Shown here in pieces: positions 4,820-13,038 of a stretch of 32,452 nucleotides of DNA. A program made the position numbers and the translations under genes. Numbering within the stretch: the stretch's first letter is position 1; each line of letters begins with the position of its first letter. Below the pieces are notes generated by a model that ran no database searches, had not been told where the DNA came from, and was given only the letters and a program-made list of their open reading frames with translations. The stretch is from Nostoc sp. NMS2 (GTDB taxonomy: Bacteria; Cyanobacteriota; Cyanobacteriia; Cyanobacteriales; Nostocaceae), in the NCBI RefSeq assembly GCF_017115105.1, contig NZ_JABXKH010000130.1:1-32452 (forward strand). Reading direction: 5' to 3'.

Positions 4820-5359
4820 CTATTCCAGGCTTGCTTGCATATCTATCCAAAACTGTTCGGCAAAAGAAATCGCGGGGTGAATTGGCGCTTTTGGTTTGGT
4901 ACGTAATTGCATACCAGATTCAAACAGGGTGCGATCGCCTTTACGGGAGTTACATCTCTCACAAGCTGCGACTACGTTATCCCAAGTGTGAGAACCGCCT
5001 CTTGAGCGCGGCATCACATGATCTAGCGTTAGATGCTTGCCGCTACTGCAATATTGGCAACTGTGATGATCTCGCCGCAACACTTCCCGCCGATTCACTG
5101 GCGGAACTTTCCACATCCGCTCATTAGAAGCGATCGTTAAGCGAATATGTTTTGGCACATCAATTACCAAGTTGGGTGAGTGAACTCGCCATCCGCTTTC
5201 TGTGGTAAAACCTAACGGTTGAGCTTTGTTGGTTACTAACAGCACAATCGCCCGCTTGATATTGATCCGACACAGTGGCAAGTAATTTTGAGAAAACACC
5301 ACCACAGATTGCTCTAACACTTGCATTGCGTTCGCGCCGCGCATTGAAGATATCGTCAC
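4820..5359 (-). CDS. HNH endonuclease family protein
   Basis: 179 aa from a GTG start at 5359, chosen because AAGGAG stands 7 nt upstream; an internal ATG at 5326 (MQVLEQ..., the start I would expect in relatives) has no ribosome site. The C-terminal half holds the HNH fold: zinc pair CQYC, then LDHVMPRSRGG, W..N, and ACERCNSRKGD with the second CxxC. This is the common HNH_4 type that nicks or cuts DNA. The N-terminal half is a conserved-looking beta-rich region of unknown role. Cotranscribed with the 129-aa gene. A Rho-independent hairpin lies immediately upstream of the ribosome site (5380-5413), so expression is probably controlled by readthrough. Confidence 0.85.
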   Translation of the reverse strand: MTISSMRGANAMQVLEQSVVVFSQNYLPLCRINIKRAIVLLVTNKAQPLGFTTESGWRVHSPNLVIDVPKHIRLTIASNERMWKVPPVNRREVLRRDHHSCQYCSSGKHLTLDHVMPRSRGGSHTWDNVVAACERCNSRKGDRTLFESGMQLRTKPKAPIHPAISFAEQFWIDMQASLE

Positions 5360-5374
5360 AGCTTCACTCCTTAT

Positions 5375-5413
5375 AAAAAAACCCCCGCTTCCTGTTTGAG
5401 TGAAGCGGGGGTT
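5375..5413 (-). terminator. Rho-independent terminator / attenuator before the HNH gene
   Basis: On the minus strand: a 12-bp perfect stem AACCCCCGCTTC/GAAGCGGGGGTT, 10-nt loop, then seven Us. The U tract ends about 5 nt before the HNH ribosome site. A second GAAAGCGGGGG (5472-5481) upstream can pair with the 5' arm instead, so this may be a switchable attenuator. Confidence 0.75.
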
Positions 5414-5700
5414 AGAATTGACCGGAAAACTTTCTGGTCTCATATTGGTACAGCATTCCTTTGCCTGTACCCCCCGCTTTCTTCATCTAGTTGTGGTTTT
5501 GCAATCAACCCACTTATGCTGAGATGTCTAAAATCATAATTACCCTCTGTGATTTGCCCATGATTCCGGCTACCATCGCCCATAAATAAATACTCCACTT
5601 CCATAGCAGCTGATTCCCAACTGGCTCGGCAATTGGTAGCGCACAAAATTGAAGTAGAGATGGGGAAAATGGATTTCACAGAAAATTTCACCTATTGAAC
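5414..5700 (-). promoter_or_regulatory. structured leader RNA candidate of the HNH unit
   Basis: Minus-strand region between the divergent 111-aa gene and the HNH gene. Visible hairpins: GGTACAG/CTGTACC (5447-5471), perfect 7 bp with 11-nt loop, and GACC..GGTC (5418-5437). GAAAGCGGGG directly 5' of the first hairpin repeats the 3' arm of the terminator. An open frame of up to 83 codons (GTG at 5691, stop at 5440) runs through it but resembles no protein I know. It could be a leader peptide, or the region may be purely RNA. No known riboswitch consensus was recognised. Confidence 0.45.
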
Positions 5701-5762
5701 ATTCCTTTAAACATACTACACTTGTATTACTATCCTGTCTATACTTTTAAGGAGAAATAGTC

Positions 5763-6098
5763 ATGCATACGATCGCTCGCACCCCTACCACCGATATGGA
5801 AGTTACCAGCATCCGTCTAGAGCGTGAACTCAAAGATAAGCTTAAAGAAATTGCTGGGAATCAGGGATATCAAGCTCTAATTCGAGATATTCTTTGGAAT
5901 TATGTCCAGCAAAAATCAGGTGAATGGAAGCCTCGGTTTTCGCGATCGGACATTCGAGCTAGCATAGCTGCTACAGCCCAGCAAGAAGAACGTTGTGTAC
6001 TCACAGGTCAACTAATTCAACCTCAAGAACCGATGTTATTAGGACTAACGAGGAATGGCGATATGGTTCCTCTGAGTGTCGAGAGTTTGGCTGGATAG
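5763..6098 (+). CDS. ribbon-helix-helix type small protein
   Basis: 111 aa, ATG preceded by AAGGAGA at good spacing. Residues 13-50 (MEVTSIRLERELKDKL..., then ALIRDILWNYV) fit a MetJ/Arc-type ribbon-helix-helix: a short beta strand followed by two helices, so probably a DNA-binding dimer. The rest (50-111) is a less clear domain with two Cys (CVLTGQLI area). A candidate -10 TATACT lies about 20 nt upstream. Transcribed away from the HNH leader, so the two share an intergenic region and this protein might regulate it. Target unknown. Confidence 0.7.
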   Translation: MHTIARTPTTDMEVTSIRLERELKDKLKEIAGNQGYQALIRDILWNYVQQKSGEWKPRFSRSDIRASIAATAQQEERCVLTGQLIQPQEPMLLGLTRNGDMVPLSVESLAG

Positions 6099-6136
6099 TC
6101 TTAATATCCAGACAATGCAGGCTAGTTGTTTTATTT

Positions 6137-6310
6137 AGGGCTTACGTACAAGAGATCCCCCAACCCCCTTAAAAAGGGGGCTTTTAAGATACCCCCTGTT
6201 TAAGGGAAGCCAATTGCTCCACTTAGGGATACCCAAGTTGAGCAATTGGCGTTTGTTAAGGGATAGTGTGGCTACGCAAACGAGGTTTCAGGTTTTCAGT
6301 ACGTAAGTCT
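6137..6310. mobile_element. MITE-like element with GTACGTAAG inverted ends
   Basis: About 174 bp with terminal inverted repeats GGCTTACGTAC and GTACGTAAGTC, flanked by similar TTATT(T)A sequence. Inside lie a CCCCCTTAAAAAGGGGG palindrome (about 6163-6181) and a long hairpin GCCAATTGCTC/GAGCAATTGGC (6209-6251). No reading frame. Probably a non-autonomous transposable element. Confidence 0.6.
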
Positions 6311-6483
6311 TATTACTGAATAATTGGGCTGCATTCAGAATTTAGCTTTATTTTCTCCAATGAGTAAAACTTATTGTTAAGATTTGTAGCTTATAAAAGG
6401 GAATTCTGAGGAGATGCGAATTTTATATTTTAGATTTATTGGTTCATGCCCCGCCCCGAACTAAGACAGTAGTCTCTTTCAAC
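6311..6483. other. gene-free AT-rich stretch
   Basis: Between the MITE-like element and a hairpin repeat. No coding frame, tRNA or clear promoter is seen. Confidence 0.5.
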
Positions 6484-6587
6484 GAAGAGGCAGGGGAGCA
6501 GGGGGACAAGGGGGAATTATTGAACAAGTCTCTCCGTCTCCTCCTCTTCCTTGTCTCTTCTTCATGCTCCCTTGCCTCTTGCTCCTA
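6484..6587. repeat. purine/pyrimidine hairpin repeat, copy 1
   Basis: A purine-rich arm (GGGGAGCAGGGGGACAAG...) is joined through GGGGGAATTATTGAACAAG to a pyrimidine-rich arm (CTCCTCTTCCTTGTCTC...), forming a long imperfect hairpin. The same centre and arms recur at 17466-17600 and 30822-30942. Confidence 0.7.
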
Positions 6588-7075
6588 GCTAAGAACTCCC
6601 TTGCATCTTTTTCAATCCAAAATCCAAAATCTAAAATTGGTTTGACGCTCTGGCTTAGTTATATTTGATTGAAAGCAACACAGAGCAAAGGGTAGCTAGT
6701 TAAAGGACTACAATAAAAACAAAATTTTACAAAATTCTTAAAATAAATCCAGTGTTTTTACGGTTATGACTGGGGGGTTTTCCTGAGATTCCAGAGAAAT
6801 TACGGTTTATGTATACTTACAGACAGGATATTCTAAATCAAAGTTAGTTAATTATCTCAATATAAAGAAGATAAAGCTGCCAAAAATAATCAGGCTGGGT
6901 CATTTTAGAATATCCTAAGTATCTCACTACCTATGTAGCAATTTGCTTTATATAGCAGCAACTTGACCATCTGCCATAGAAAAGGGCTATAACAGGTGAG
7001 AGAAAGTATTCATATAAGATTTGTCAATTATCAAGGTGTCGCAACACAACTAACGGTGAAGAATATGCCAAGGGG
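6588..7075. other. upstream region of the GAF kinase-like gene
   Basis: About 490 bp, AT-rich, with a short TTTTGGAT-type heptamer run at 6615-6640. No gene found. A promoter for the following gene is expected, but no firm -35/-10 pair can be named. Confidence 0.4.
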
Positions 7076-7120
7076 TTGGGTGCAAAAACAATGGGGTTAT
7101 TATCCAAGGGCGTGCCAAGA

Positions 7121-9139
7121 ATGAAAAAGCCTTTATGGTCGCCGAGACAGTACGTAGATGACGTAGATCGACTACAAACTTACCAAGTCAAGCTGATGCA
7201 GCATCAGGAAGAAACTGCCCGCCAGTTGGTACCAAAGATTAATCAAATCATCGCCAATACCTCAGCTACGGCATTGATATTGCAAGAGATTGCCCAATTG
7301 CTAGGAGTTGCTTTTCAAGTAGATTGTTGCTGTTTGGTTTCAGTAACGGGTGAAACATCCGACGAAGCAACTACTATTAATTGGTGTGCTGATGAGTATC
7401 TAGGATTGCCACATCCAGAAGAAATGTTTTCGATGGAACAGTTGCTTATGCACTCGCCAGTACTGCAATGTGCTGCTGAACCATTGACTATTGAAGATAT
7501 TTCTATCATTCAGAAGAGTCTGGTAATCGGCTGTCAGTATTTACCACTACCCATAAAAGCTGTTTTGGCAATTCCCACCAGGTTTGGTGGCAATAATAAT
7601 GGGGTAATTAGTCTGATTAAATTCCAACCTTATGATTGGAGTGAATCAGAAAAACAACTGCTCAAAGAGGTGGAATTTGCTTGTGCGATCGCTTTTTCTC
7701 AAGTGGCGCAAGCTAAACTAATTACTCATCAACAACAGTATCTGCAAAAAGGCGATCAGTATCAAAGCTTGATCAAGCAATTAACATTACTGAGTCGTAG
7801 TAACTTGGAGCTTAATCAAATGCTCCAGTTAGTTATCGCCTCTACCGCCGAATCTCTACAGGCAGATCGAGGTTTACTTATACTACTAAAATATACTGAT
7901 CCACTATTTAGGACTCAAGCTAAAAAACAAATTCCGAAAGCGAAAGCTAGAGTGGTTGGTGAATGGGCTAAAGCAACACAAATTTCTCGCACTAATAAAC
8001 CAGATACCTTAGAAAATCAGTCTTTCTTGCTTTCGGAGTGTGGTTTATGCCAACGTCCCTTCATAGATTCTGGAAAAGCAGTCATCTTTGATAACTATAT
8101 AGAGCAAAATGATACTTCGGTAGCTCCATTATTTGCAATAGAGCAATTGCCTGCCGTCTTATTAGTGCCATTAGAAAGTCAAGGTAAAATATTAGGATTT
8201 TTGGTGCTACAGCAAGCTATCACTCGCAGTTGGCAAGCAGCCGAATTAAATCTTGTGGAAATGGTTTGCGCTCAAGTAAGTAACGCCATAATTCAGTCAC
8301 AGACATTACGCCAAGTACAAACTTTGGTAGATGAGCGGACAGCGAAACTCCAGAGTAGTCTGGAACTCCAGGCAAAGTTGCATGAAAGAACCCGGCAATA
8401 TGTTGATCAGCTGCGGAAACTCAATGAACTCAAAGATGAATTTTTGAGCAACATGAGCGATCGCTTACGCTATCCTTTGACAAATATGCTGATGTCCATT
8501 CGGAACTTACGTTTGCCAGGAATTGCACCAGAACGTCAAATTAGATACATGGATATCCTAGAGCAGGAATGCACAAAGGAAATCAACTTGATTAATGACT
8601 TGTTGACACTCCAGAAACTAGAGTCGCCTCACGAAGCTCCACAATTAGAATCTATAGATTTAAATACTAGAATTCAGGATATAATGGCGGCTTTTGAGAA
8701 GAAACTCGCAGAGAAGGGATTAAAGATTTCTGTAGATTTACCAGAGGAATCGCTAAAACTGCAAACGGAACTGGAGAGTTTTGACCGCATCCTGCAAGAG
8801 TTGTTAACTAATGCCTGTAAATACTCGCAGCATGATACCACCGTCCATTTAGAAGCTGTTCACCGAGTCGATCAACAAATCGATCAAGTTATCATAAAGG
8901 TGACGAATACAGGACATGCCATCTCCCAAGAAGAAGCAACCTACATTTTTGACAAATTCCGTCGCGGAAAAGGGCGCTGGACTCCAGGGACTGGCTTGGG
9001 ACTTGCTTTAGTCAAGTCTTTAGTGCAGCATTTGAATGGAGCGATCGCAGTTGAGAGTCTCCCAATCTCGGATTCTGAACAAAGCGAAATTTGCTTCACC
9101 CTGACTCTGCCGCAGTTTTCTGACGAAAGCAAACCATAA
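7121..9139 (+). CDS. GAF-domain histidine kinase-like protein lacking the H-box His
   Basis: 672 aa from ATG 7121 (AAGGG 10 nt upstream); in-frame ATG 7091 and TTG 7076 are possible earlier starts. Cytoplasmic, no membrane segments. Order: first GAF-like domain (about 30-190), second GAF domain (about 215-390), coiled coil (about 395-435), DHp helix pair, then HATPase. The DHp motif reads FLSNMSDRLRYPL where active kinases have FLSxMSHELRTPL, so the phospho-acceptor His is Asp (codon 8459-8461). The ATPase part keeps LLTNACKYS (N box) and GTGLGLALVK (G2), but the G1 motif reads NTG instead of DxG. It may be a pseudokinase, or may bind ATP and act on a partner. Followed 8 nt later by the SRPBCC gene. 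Confidence 0.88.
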   Translation: MKKPLWSPRQYVDDVDRLQTYQVKLMQHQEETARQLVPKINQIIANTSATALILQEIAQLLGVAFQVDCCCLVSVTGETSDEATTINWCADEYLGLPHPEEMFSMEQLLMHSPVLQCAAEPLTIEDISIIQKSLVIGCQYLPLPIKAVLAIPTRFGGNNNGVISLIKFQPYDWSESEKQLLKEVEFACAIAFSQVAQAKLITHQQQYLQKGDQYQSLIKQLTLLSRSNLELNQMLQLVIASTAESLQADRGLLILLKYTDPLFRTQAKKQIPKAKARVVGEWAKATQISRTNKPDTLENQSFLLSECGLCQRPFIDSGKAVIFDNYIEQNDTSVAPLFAIEQLPAVLLVPLESQGKILGFLVLQQAITRSWQAAELNLVEMVCAQVSNAIIQSQTLRQVQTLVDERTAKLQSSLELQAKLHERTRQYVDQLRKLNELKDEFLSNMSDRLRYPLTNMLMSIRNLRLPGIAPERQIRYMDILEQECTKEINLINDLLTLQKLESPHEAPQLESIDLNTRIQDIMAAFEKKLAEKGLKISVDLPEESLKLQTELESFDRILQELLTNACKYSQHDTTVHLEAVHRVDQQIDQVIIKVTNTGHAISQEEATYIFDKFRRGKGRWTPGTGLGLALVKSLVQHLNGAIAVESLPISDSEQSEICFTLTLPQFSDESKP

Positions 9140-9147
9140 TTCTGAAC

Positions 9148-9756
9148 GTGACTAAAGAACAGAACGCAACAGAGAACCTTGATTTTCAGTCTTCTAGTGA
9201 TGACACCAACGTTGAAGAAGATTTGAATGCCGATCTAGTCGCTTTAGCAGCTAAGGTAGAAGTTCAAATTCAGAAAATAGCAGAGCGACAGCGACAAATC
9301 AGCGCCAAAGTCCAAATTCCCCAACCAGTGGAAAAAATTTGGAAGGTTTTGACAGATTATGAAGCCTTGCCTGACTTTCTCCCCAACCTTGCTAAGAGTC
9401 GGTTAATCGAACATCCCAACGGTGGAATTAGACTGGAGCAAGTAGGCTCCCAGCGCTTACTGAATTTCAAATTTTCAGCGCGGGTGGTTCTAGATTTGGA
9501 AGAATGCTTCCCCAAAGAAATTAATTTCCGCATGGTAGAGGGAGATTTTAAAGGCTTTTCTGGTAGCTGGTGCTTAGAGCCTTATTCCCTCAATGAGTAT
9601 GTAGGAACAAACCTCTGCTACACAATTCAAGTTTGGCCTAAACTCACGATGCCAGTAGGAATCATTGAAAACCGCCTGAGCAAAGACCTACGGTTAAATC
9701 TTGTGGCTATTCACCAACGTGTAGAAGAGTTAGCTAGTAAAGAACCGTATGTATGA
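9148..9756 (+). CDS. SRPBCC (cyclase/dehydrase-like) protein
   Basis: 202 aa, GTG start 8 nt after the kinase-like gene, so cotranscribed. An acidic N-terminal tail (1-35) precedes an SRPBCC/START-like fold: RQISAKVQIPQPVEKIWKVLTDYEALPDFLPN (about 48-80) is the typical first strand and helix pair of cyclase/dehydrase (Coq10-like) proteins, ending with a long C-terminal helix. Such proteins bind hydrophobic ligands; members near cyanobacterial signalling genes are mostly uncharacterised. A strong terminator follows directly after the stop codon, closing the two-gene operon. Ligand unknown. Confidence 0.8.
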   Translation: MTKEQNATENLDFQSSSDDTNVEEDLNADLVALAAKVEVQIQKIAERQRQISAKVQIPQPVEKIWKVLTDYEALPDFLPNLAKSRLIEHPNGGIRLEQVGSQRLLNFKFSARVVLDLEECFPKEINFRMVEGDFKGFSGSWCLEPYSLNEYVGTNLCYTIQVWPKLTMPVGIIENRLSKDLRLNLVAIHQRVEELASKEPYV

Positions 9757-9759
9757 CTA

Positions 9760-9797
9760 AACGATCGTTCAGGGTTATTTCTGAACGATCGTTTTCA
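9760..9797 (+). terminator. Rho-independent terminator
   Basis: Perfect 13-bp stem AACGATCGTTCAG/CTGAACGATCGTT with 8-nt loop, then TTCATTT. It begins 4 nt after the SRPBCC stop codon. The stem is nearly self-complementary at CGATCG and could also work for minus-strand transcripts coming from tRNA-Glu. Confidence 0.85.
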
Positions 9798-9837
9798 TTT
9801 ATCAACTCGTAGAAAGATTCCACTTCTACTTTTTCAG

Positions 9838-9910
9838 TACCCCCAGGGGAATTCGAATCCCCGTTACCTCCGTGAAAGGGAGGTGTCCTAGGCCTCTAGA
9901 CGATGGGGGC
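9838..9910 (-). tRNA. trnE: tRNA-Glu(UUC), canonical
   Basis: Acceptor GCCCCCA/TGGGGGT, D-arm GTCTAGAGGCCTAGGAC, anticodon stem CCTCC/GGAGG with CTTTCAC (UUC), T-loop TTCGAAT, discriminator A. This is the usual cyanobacterial tRNA-Glu, serving both translation and 5-aminolevulinate (heme/chlorophyll) synthesis through glutamyl-tRNA reductase. No CCA is encoded. It lies outside the array. Confidence 0.96.
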
Positions 9911-10237
9911 ATCAGACTCAGACCTTTTATAAAATAACTAATTTCCCAGGTGTTGTCAACAGCTTTTGCGAAAGAAAGTTTGTGGCAGCTAAACTGGGTG
10001 GAGGTTAGAGCTTGAAAAGGATACAAAGAAATGAAGACACAAAAAGAATTCTATAGAAGCTCCTGTGGGAAGCCGCAGGGTGCATCAGCGTCTGGTGCTG
10101 GGAACTTCGAGAGAAGCTCAGATAGAAAAAACGGTAAATTCTGCAAGGGACAAAAGGGTATGATGTTGTACCCTGTAGAGTTAATATCTACGATTTTTTA
10201 CCAAAGATTTTGAAATAAATCACTCAAAATCTACAAC
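9911..10237. other. intergenic region with a palindromic repeat
   Basis: Gene-free region between tRNA-Glu and the antiporter gene. At 10061-10085 lies a copy of the GGGAAGCCGCAGGG-type repeat (related to those in the tRNA T-loops). A promoter for tRNA-Glu is expected near 9915-9960. No reliable protein-coding frame. Confidence 0.45.
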
Positions 10238-12148
10238 ATGGAAGCATCTTTTGAAATTACCCTACAGATGGCGATCGCTGTTTTTGCAGGCATTAGCGCT
10301 CAAGTGCTGGCTGCATACTTTCGCATACCCAGCATCGTCTTGTTATTGCTGTTAGGCATATTATTTGGCTCTGATGGCATAGGGCTGTTGCATCCCCATG
10401 CGCTAGGCACTGGATTGGAAGTTATTGTCGCCCTAGCAACTGCAATAATTTTGTTTGAAGGCGGACTTAATTTGGATCTGCGAGAGTTAGGCAGAGTTTC
10501 AGTCAGTCTGCAATTGCTCGTCACTCTAGGAACGCTAATCACACTGCTTGGTGGCAGTATGGCTGCCCATTGGCTGGGTGAATTTCCCTGGAAAATAGCT
10601 TTTCTCTATGCTTCCATCGTTGTGGTGACAGGCCCAACCGTCGTTGGCCCTTTGCTCAAACAAATCAATGTAGATCGACAAGTGGCAACACTTTTAGAAG
10701 GGGAAGGGATTTTAATTGACCCTGTAGGAGCGATCCTTGCCTTCGTTGTCCTTGATACTATTTTGAACGGCGATGCTGACCCCATTAATGCGATCGTTGG
10801 TTTACTAATACGTCTGGGCGTTGGTGCGGCAATTGGTGGTGCTGGCGGTTATCTGATGAGCTTGATTTTCAAACGCGCCAGTTTTCTGTCATTCGAGCTA
10901 AAAAACTTAGTGGTATTGGCGATACTTTGGAGTCTGTTTACCTTATCGCAAATTATCCGCAGTGAATCGGGAGTGATGACGACAGTTGTTGCAGGAGCAG
11001 TCTTTGCTAATTCCTCAGTCCCAGAAGAACGTCTATTACGTAGCTTTAAGGGTCAGCTAACAATTCTCAGCGTCTCGGTGCTATTTATCTTATTAGCTGC
11101 CGATCTATCCATTGCCAGTGTGTTTGCTTTGGGTTGGGGTAGTTTATTGACTGTTTTGGTATTAATGTTTGTCGTTCGCCCGATTAATATCCTCTTGTGT
11201 ACCTGGAACAGTGATTTAAATTGGCGACAGAAACTATTTTTAAGCTGGGTTGCTCCTAGAGGAATTGTTGCCGCTTCTGTAGCTTCTTTTTTTGCAATTT
11301 CCCTTACCCAGCGTGGCATTAACGGCGGTGATTCCATCAAAGCTTTAGTCTTCTTGACAATTATCATGACTGTTGTCTGCCAAGGGCTAACAGCTGGCTG
11401 GATTGCTAAATGGCTGCAAATTACCTCTAAGGATGTAACTGGGGTAGTGATTGTAGGTTGTAATCCCTTAAGTCTTTTAATTGCCCGATTCTTTCAAGAA
11501 CGGGGAGAAAATGTGGTGATGATTGATACTGACCCCGAATGTCTTGTGCAAGCTGAAGCGCAAAATTTGCGGGTGATTGCTAGCAGTGGGTTGGATGCTG
11601 CTGTTTTGGAAGAGGCGGGACTTGCTTCTATGGGGACTTTTTTGGCGATGACAAGTAATGGTGAGGTGAATTTTGTTTTGGCTCAACGAGCAGCCGAGGA
11701 ATTTAAGCCACCGCGTGTTTTAGCTGTTTTCCCGCGCGATCCGCAAGCAAGTATTTCGGTTAGTAATAAAGTTAATCAAGCTTTTATCCCAGACTTAGCG
11801 ATTAAAACTTGGAATGAATATTTAAATGATGGGCGAGTCAAACTGGGGACAACTACGCTAAATGAGTTGGAATTTTCTACTCAGTGCGATCGCATCCAAG
11901 AGAAGATTCGGACTGGGGTGTTGATACCGCTATTGGTAGAACGAGAAGAACGCTTACAGGTAATGCCAGTTAACCAAGATTGGGAAATTGGCGATCGCAT
12001 TATTTATCTGTTGCATGACCCCAGACCTAGCCTTTTAAAACGCTTATCTGGTGCTACCCAATCCACTCCCCTATCTCTAGAAAAGTTAGCGGAGGTTGAA
12101 GACCTATCCCTCGTCCAATTGTCCGCTAGTGAGGCTTCTGGGGGATGA
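10238..12148 (+). CDS. Na+/H+ (cation:proton) antiporter with TrkA-N-like domain
   Basis: 636 aa. Residues 1-390 form about 12 membrane helices of the CPA1/CPA2 exchanger type; VVTGPTVVGPLL and EGEGILIDPVGAI are the unwound-helix and ion-site motifs (acidic Asp in IDP). From about residue 398 a soluble domain starts, VTGVVIVGCNPLSLLIARFF, a TrkA-N/RCK-like Rossmann fold with a poor glycine motif (GCNPLS), followed by a TrkA-C-like tail. Likely exchanges Na+ or K+ for H+ in the plasma or thylakoid membrane, perhaps gated by a nucleotide. The stop codon lies within a purine repeat (GGGGGATGAGGGG), so the C-terminus may have been reset by that repeat. Monocistronic. Confidence 0.92.
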   Translation: MEASFEITLQMAIAVFAGISAQVLAAYFRIPSIVLLLLLGILFGSDGIGLLHPHALGTGLEVIVALATAIILFEGGLNLDLRELGRVSVSLQLLVTLGTLITLLGGSMAAHWLGEFPWKIAFLYASIVVVTGPTVVGPLLKQINVDRQVATLLEGEGILIDPVGAILAFVVLDTILNGDADPINAIVGLLIRLGVGAAIGGAGGYLMSLIFKRASFLSFELKNLVVLAILWSLFTLSQIIRSESGVMTTVVAGAVFANSSVPEERLLRSFKGQLTILSVSVLFILLAADLSIASVFALGWGSLLTVLVLMFVVRPINILLCTWNSDLNWRQKLFLSWVAPRGIVAASVASFFAISLTQRGINGGDSIKALVFLTIIMTVVCQGLTAGWIAKWLQITSKDVTGVVIVGCNPLSLLIARFFQERGENVVMIDTDPECLVQAEAQNLRVIASSGLDAAVLEEAGLASMGTFLAMTSNGEVNFVLAQRAAEEFKPPRVLAVFPRDPQASISVSNKVNQAFIPDLAIKTWNEYLNDGRVKLGTTTLNELEFSTQCDRIQEKIRTGVLIPLLVEREERLQVMPVNQDWEIGDRIIYLLHDPRPSLLKRLSGATQSTPLSLEKLAEVEDLSLVQLSASEASGG

Positions 12149-12378
12149 GGGGATGGGGGCAGGGGGCAGGGGGAGCAAGGGGAGATGCTGTAATTTCCCA
12201 GCAATAGAGGGTTTCAGAGCAAATAAATTTGTTTATGCTTAATGTTAAATATTTATTATGCCTACGGCACGCTGCGCGAACGAGATGCATAGCATAAGAA
12301 ATAATGTGTCCAAGATCAAGCCCATAAATTTATAGGCTTGCCCCCTGCCCTCATCCCCCTGCCTCCTTTCCTGCTTTA
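12149..12378. repeat. purine-rich tract and palindromic repeat between convergent genes
   Basis: A G-rich tract (12149-12186) and a C-rich tract (12341-12370) can pair across the gap. In the middle lies a GC-rich interspersed repeat (GCCTACGGCACGCTGCGCG, about 12260-12282). No gene or clear terminator. Confidence 0.5.
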
Positions 12379-13038
12379 TTAGCTTTGGGAAGGAATAAAT
12401 TCGCCTTCTGGTGGTTGTTGTAAATTACCAATTTCTGGTCTTGGCGCTTCTTGATACATTTCCCATTCCTGCCACAGTAAAGCAGATAAATGTACTATGG
12501 CAAGAATTAGTGTCGCCACTGAAATGAGATAACTATGTATTGTGTAAAGGTGTTCGACAGTAACTGTGTTAATTGCTCCACCCCCAGTTAGGATTTCGCG
12601 CAGTTGTCCACCAATAAAAGGAATAGCTTCGATGGTTCCCAATTCAATGTTAAAACGCCAGTATCCTACCTGAGTCCAATCTAGGATCATCGCTGTCCAG
12701 TCCAGCCCGATCGCACTTAAGGTCAACAAAATCCCGCTAATCCAAGCAGTCAGCCAACTCTTGCGGAATTGGCGACCTAAAAACATCACTACAATTTGAA
12801 TCAGAGCGATCGCAATTACCCCGTTACCAGCAACGTTATGCGCTCTCCAAAATAACCAGCCGTATGGCACTTGTGTATTAATCATCTTTAAGGAGTTATA
12901 AGCACCGCCTGCTGTCGGTTCATAGTAAAAAGAAAGCATTACTCCCGTAGAAACATAAATTAAGCACAAAGTCAAAATCACGACTGATAATATCGTCGCT
13001 ATTCGTCGCATAATCCTATCGAACTGGGTGCTTTGCAT
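12379..13038 (-). CDS. cytochrome b6-like membrane protein (PetB paralogue)
   Basis: 219 aa, four predicted membrane helices, aligning with the N-terminal half of cytochrome b/b6: TGVMLSFYYEPT matches the helix A end, GWLFWRAH the start of helix B. In PetB two His in helix B (14 apart) and two in helix D (15 apart) bind two b hemes. Here helix D keeps both (His168, His183), but helix B has only His67; the second position is Gln81. A Cys near the heme cn site exists (Cys25) but is shifted by one residue. The C-terminal tail (190-219) is Pro/Glu-rich and not PetB-like. It is not the main b6f subunit. It may be a mono- or unusual-heme electron carrier. No PetD partner adjacent. Confidence 0.75.
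   Translation of the reverse strand: MQSTQFDRIMRRIATILSVVILTLCLIYVSTGVMLSFYYEPTAGGAYNSLKMINTQVPYGWLFWRAHNVAGNGVIAIALIQIVVMFLGRQFRKSWLTAWISGILLTLSAIGLDWTAMILDWTQVGYWRFNIELGTIEAIPFIGGQLREILTGGGAINTVTVEHLYTIHSYLISVATLILAIVHLSALLWQEWEMYQEAPRPEIGNLQQPPEGEFIPSQS

Noticed and set aside
5440..5691. 83-codon minus-strand frame as a protein gene
   Set aside because: It lies in the structured leader of the HNH gene, has a weak GTG start and no recognisable domain; kept only as a possible leader peptide.
10031..10213. 60-codon frame upstream of the antiporter
   Set aside because: Contains a palindromic repeat; composition is not protein-like and no relative is recognised.
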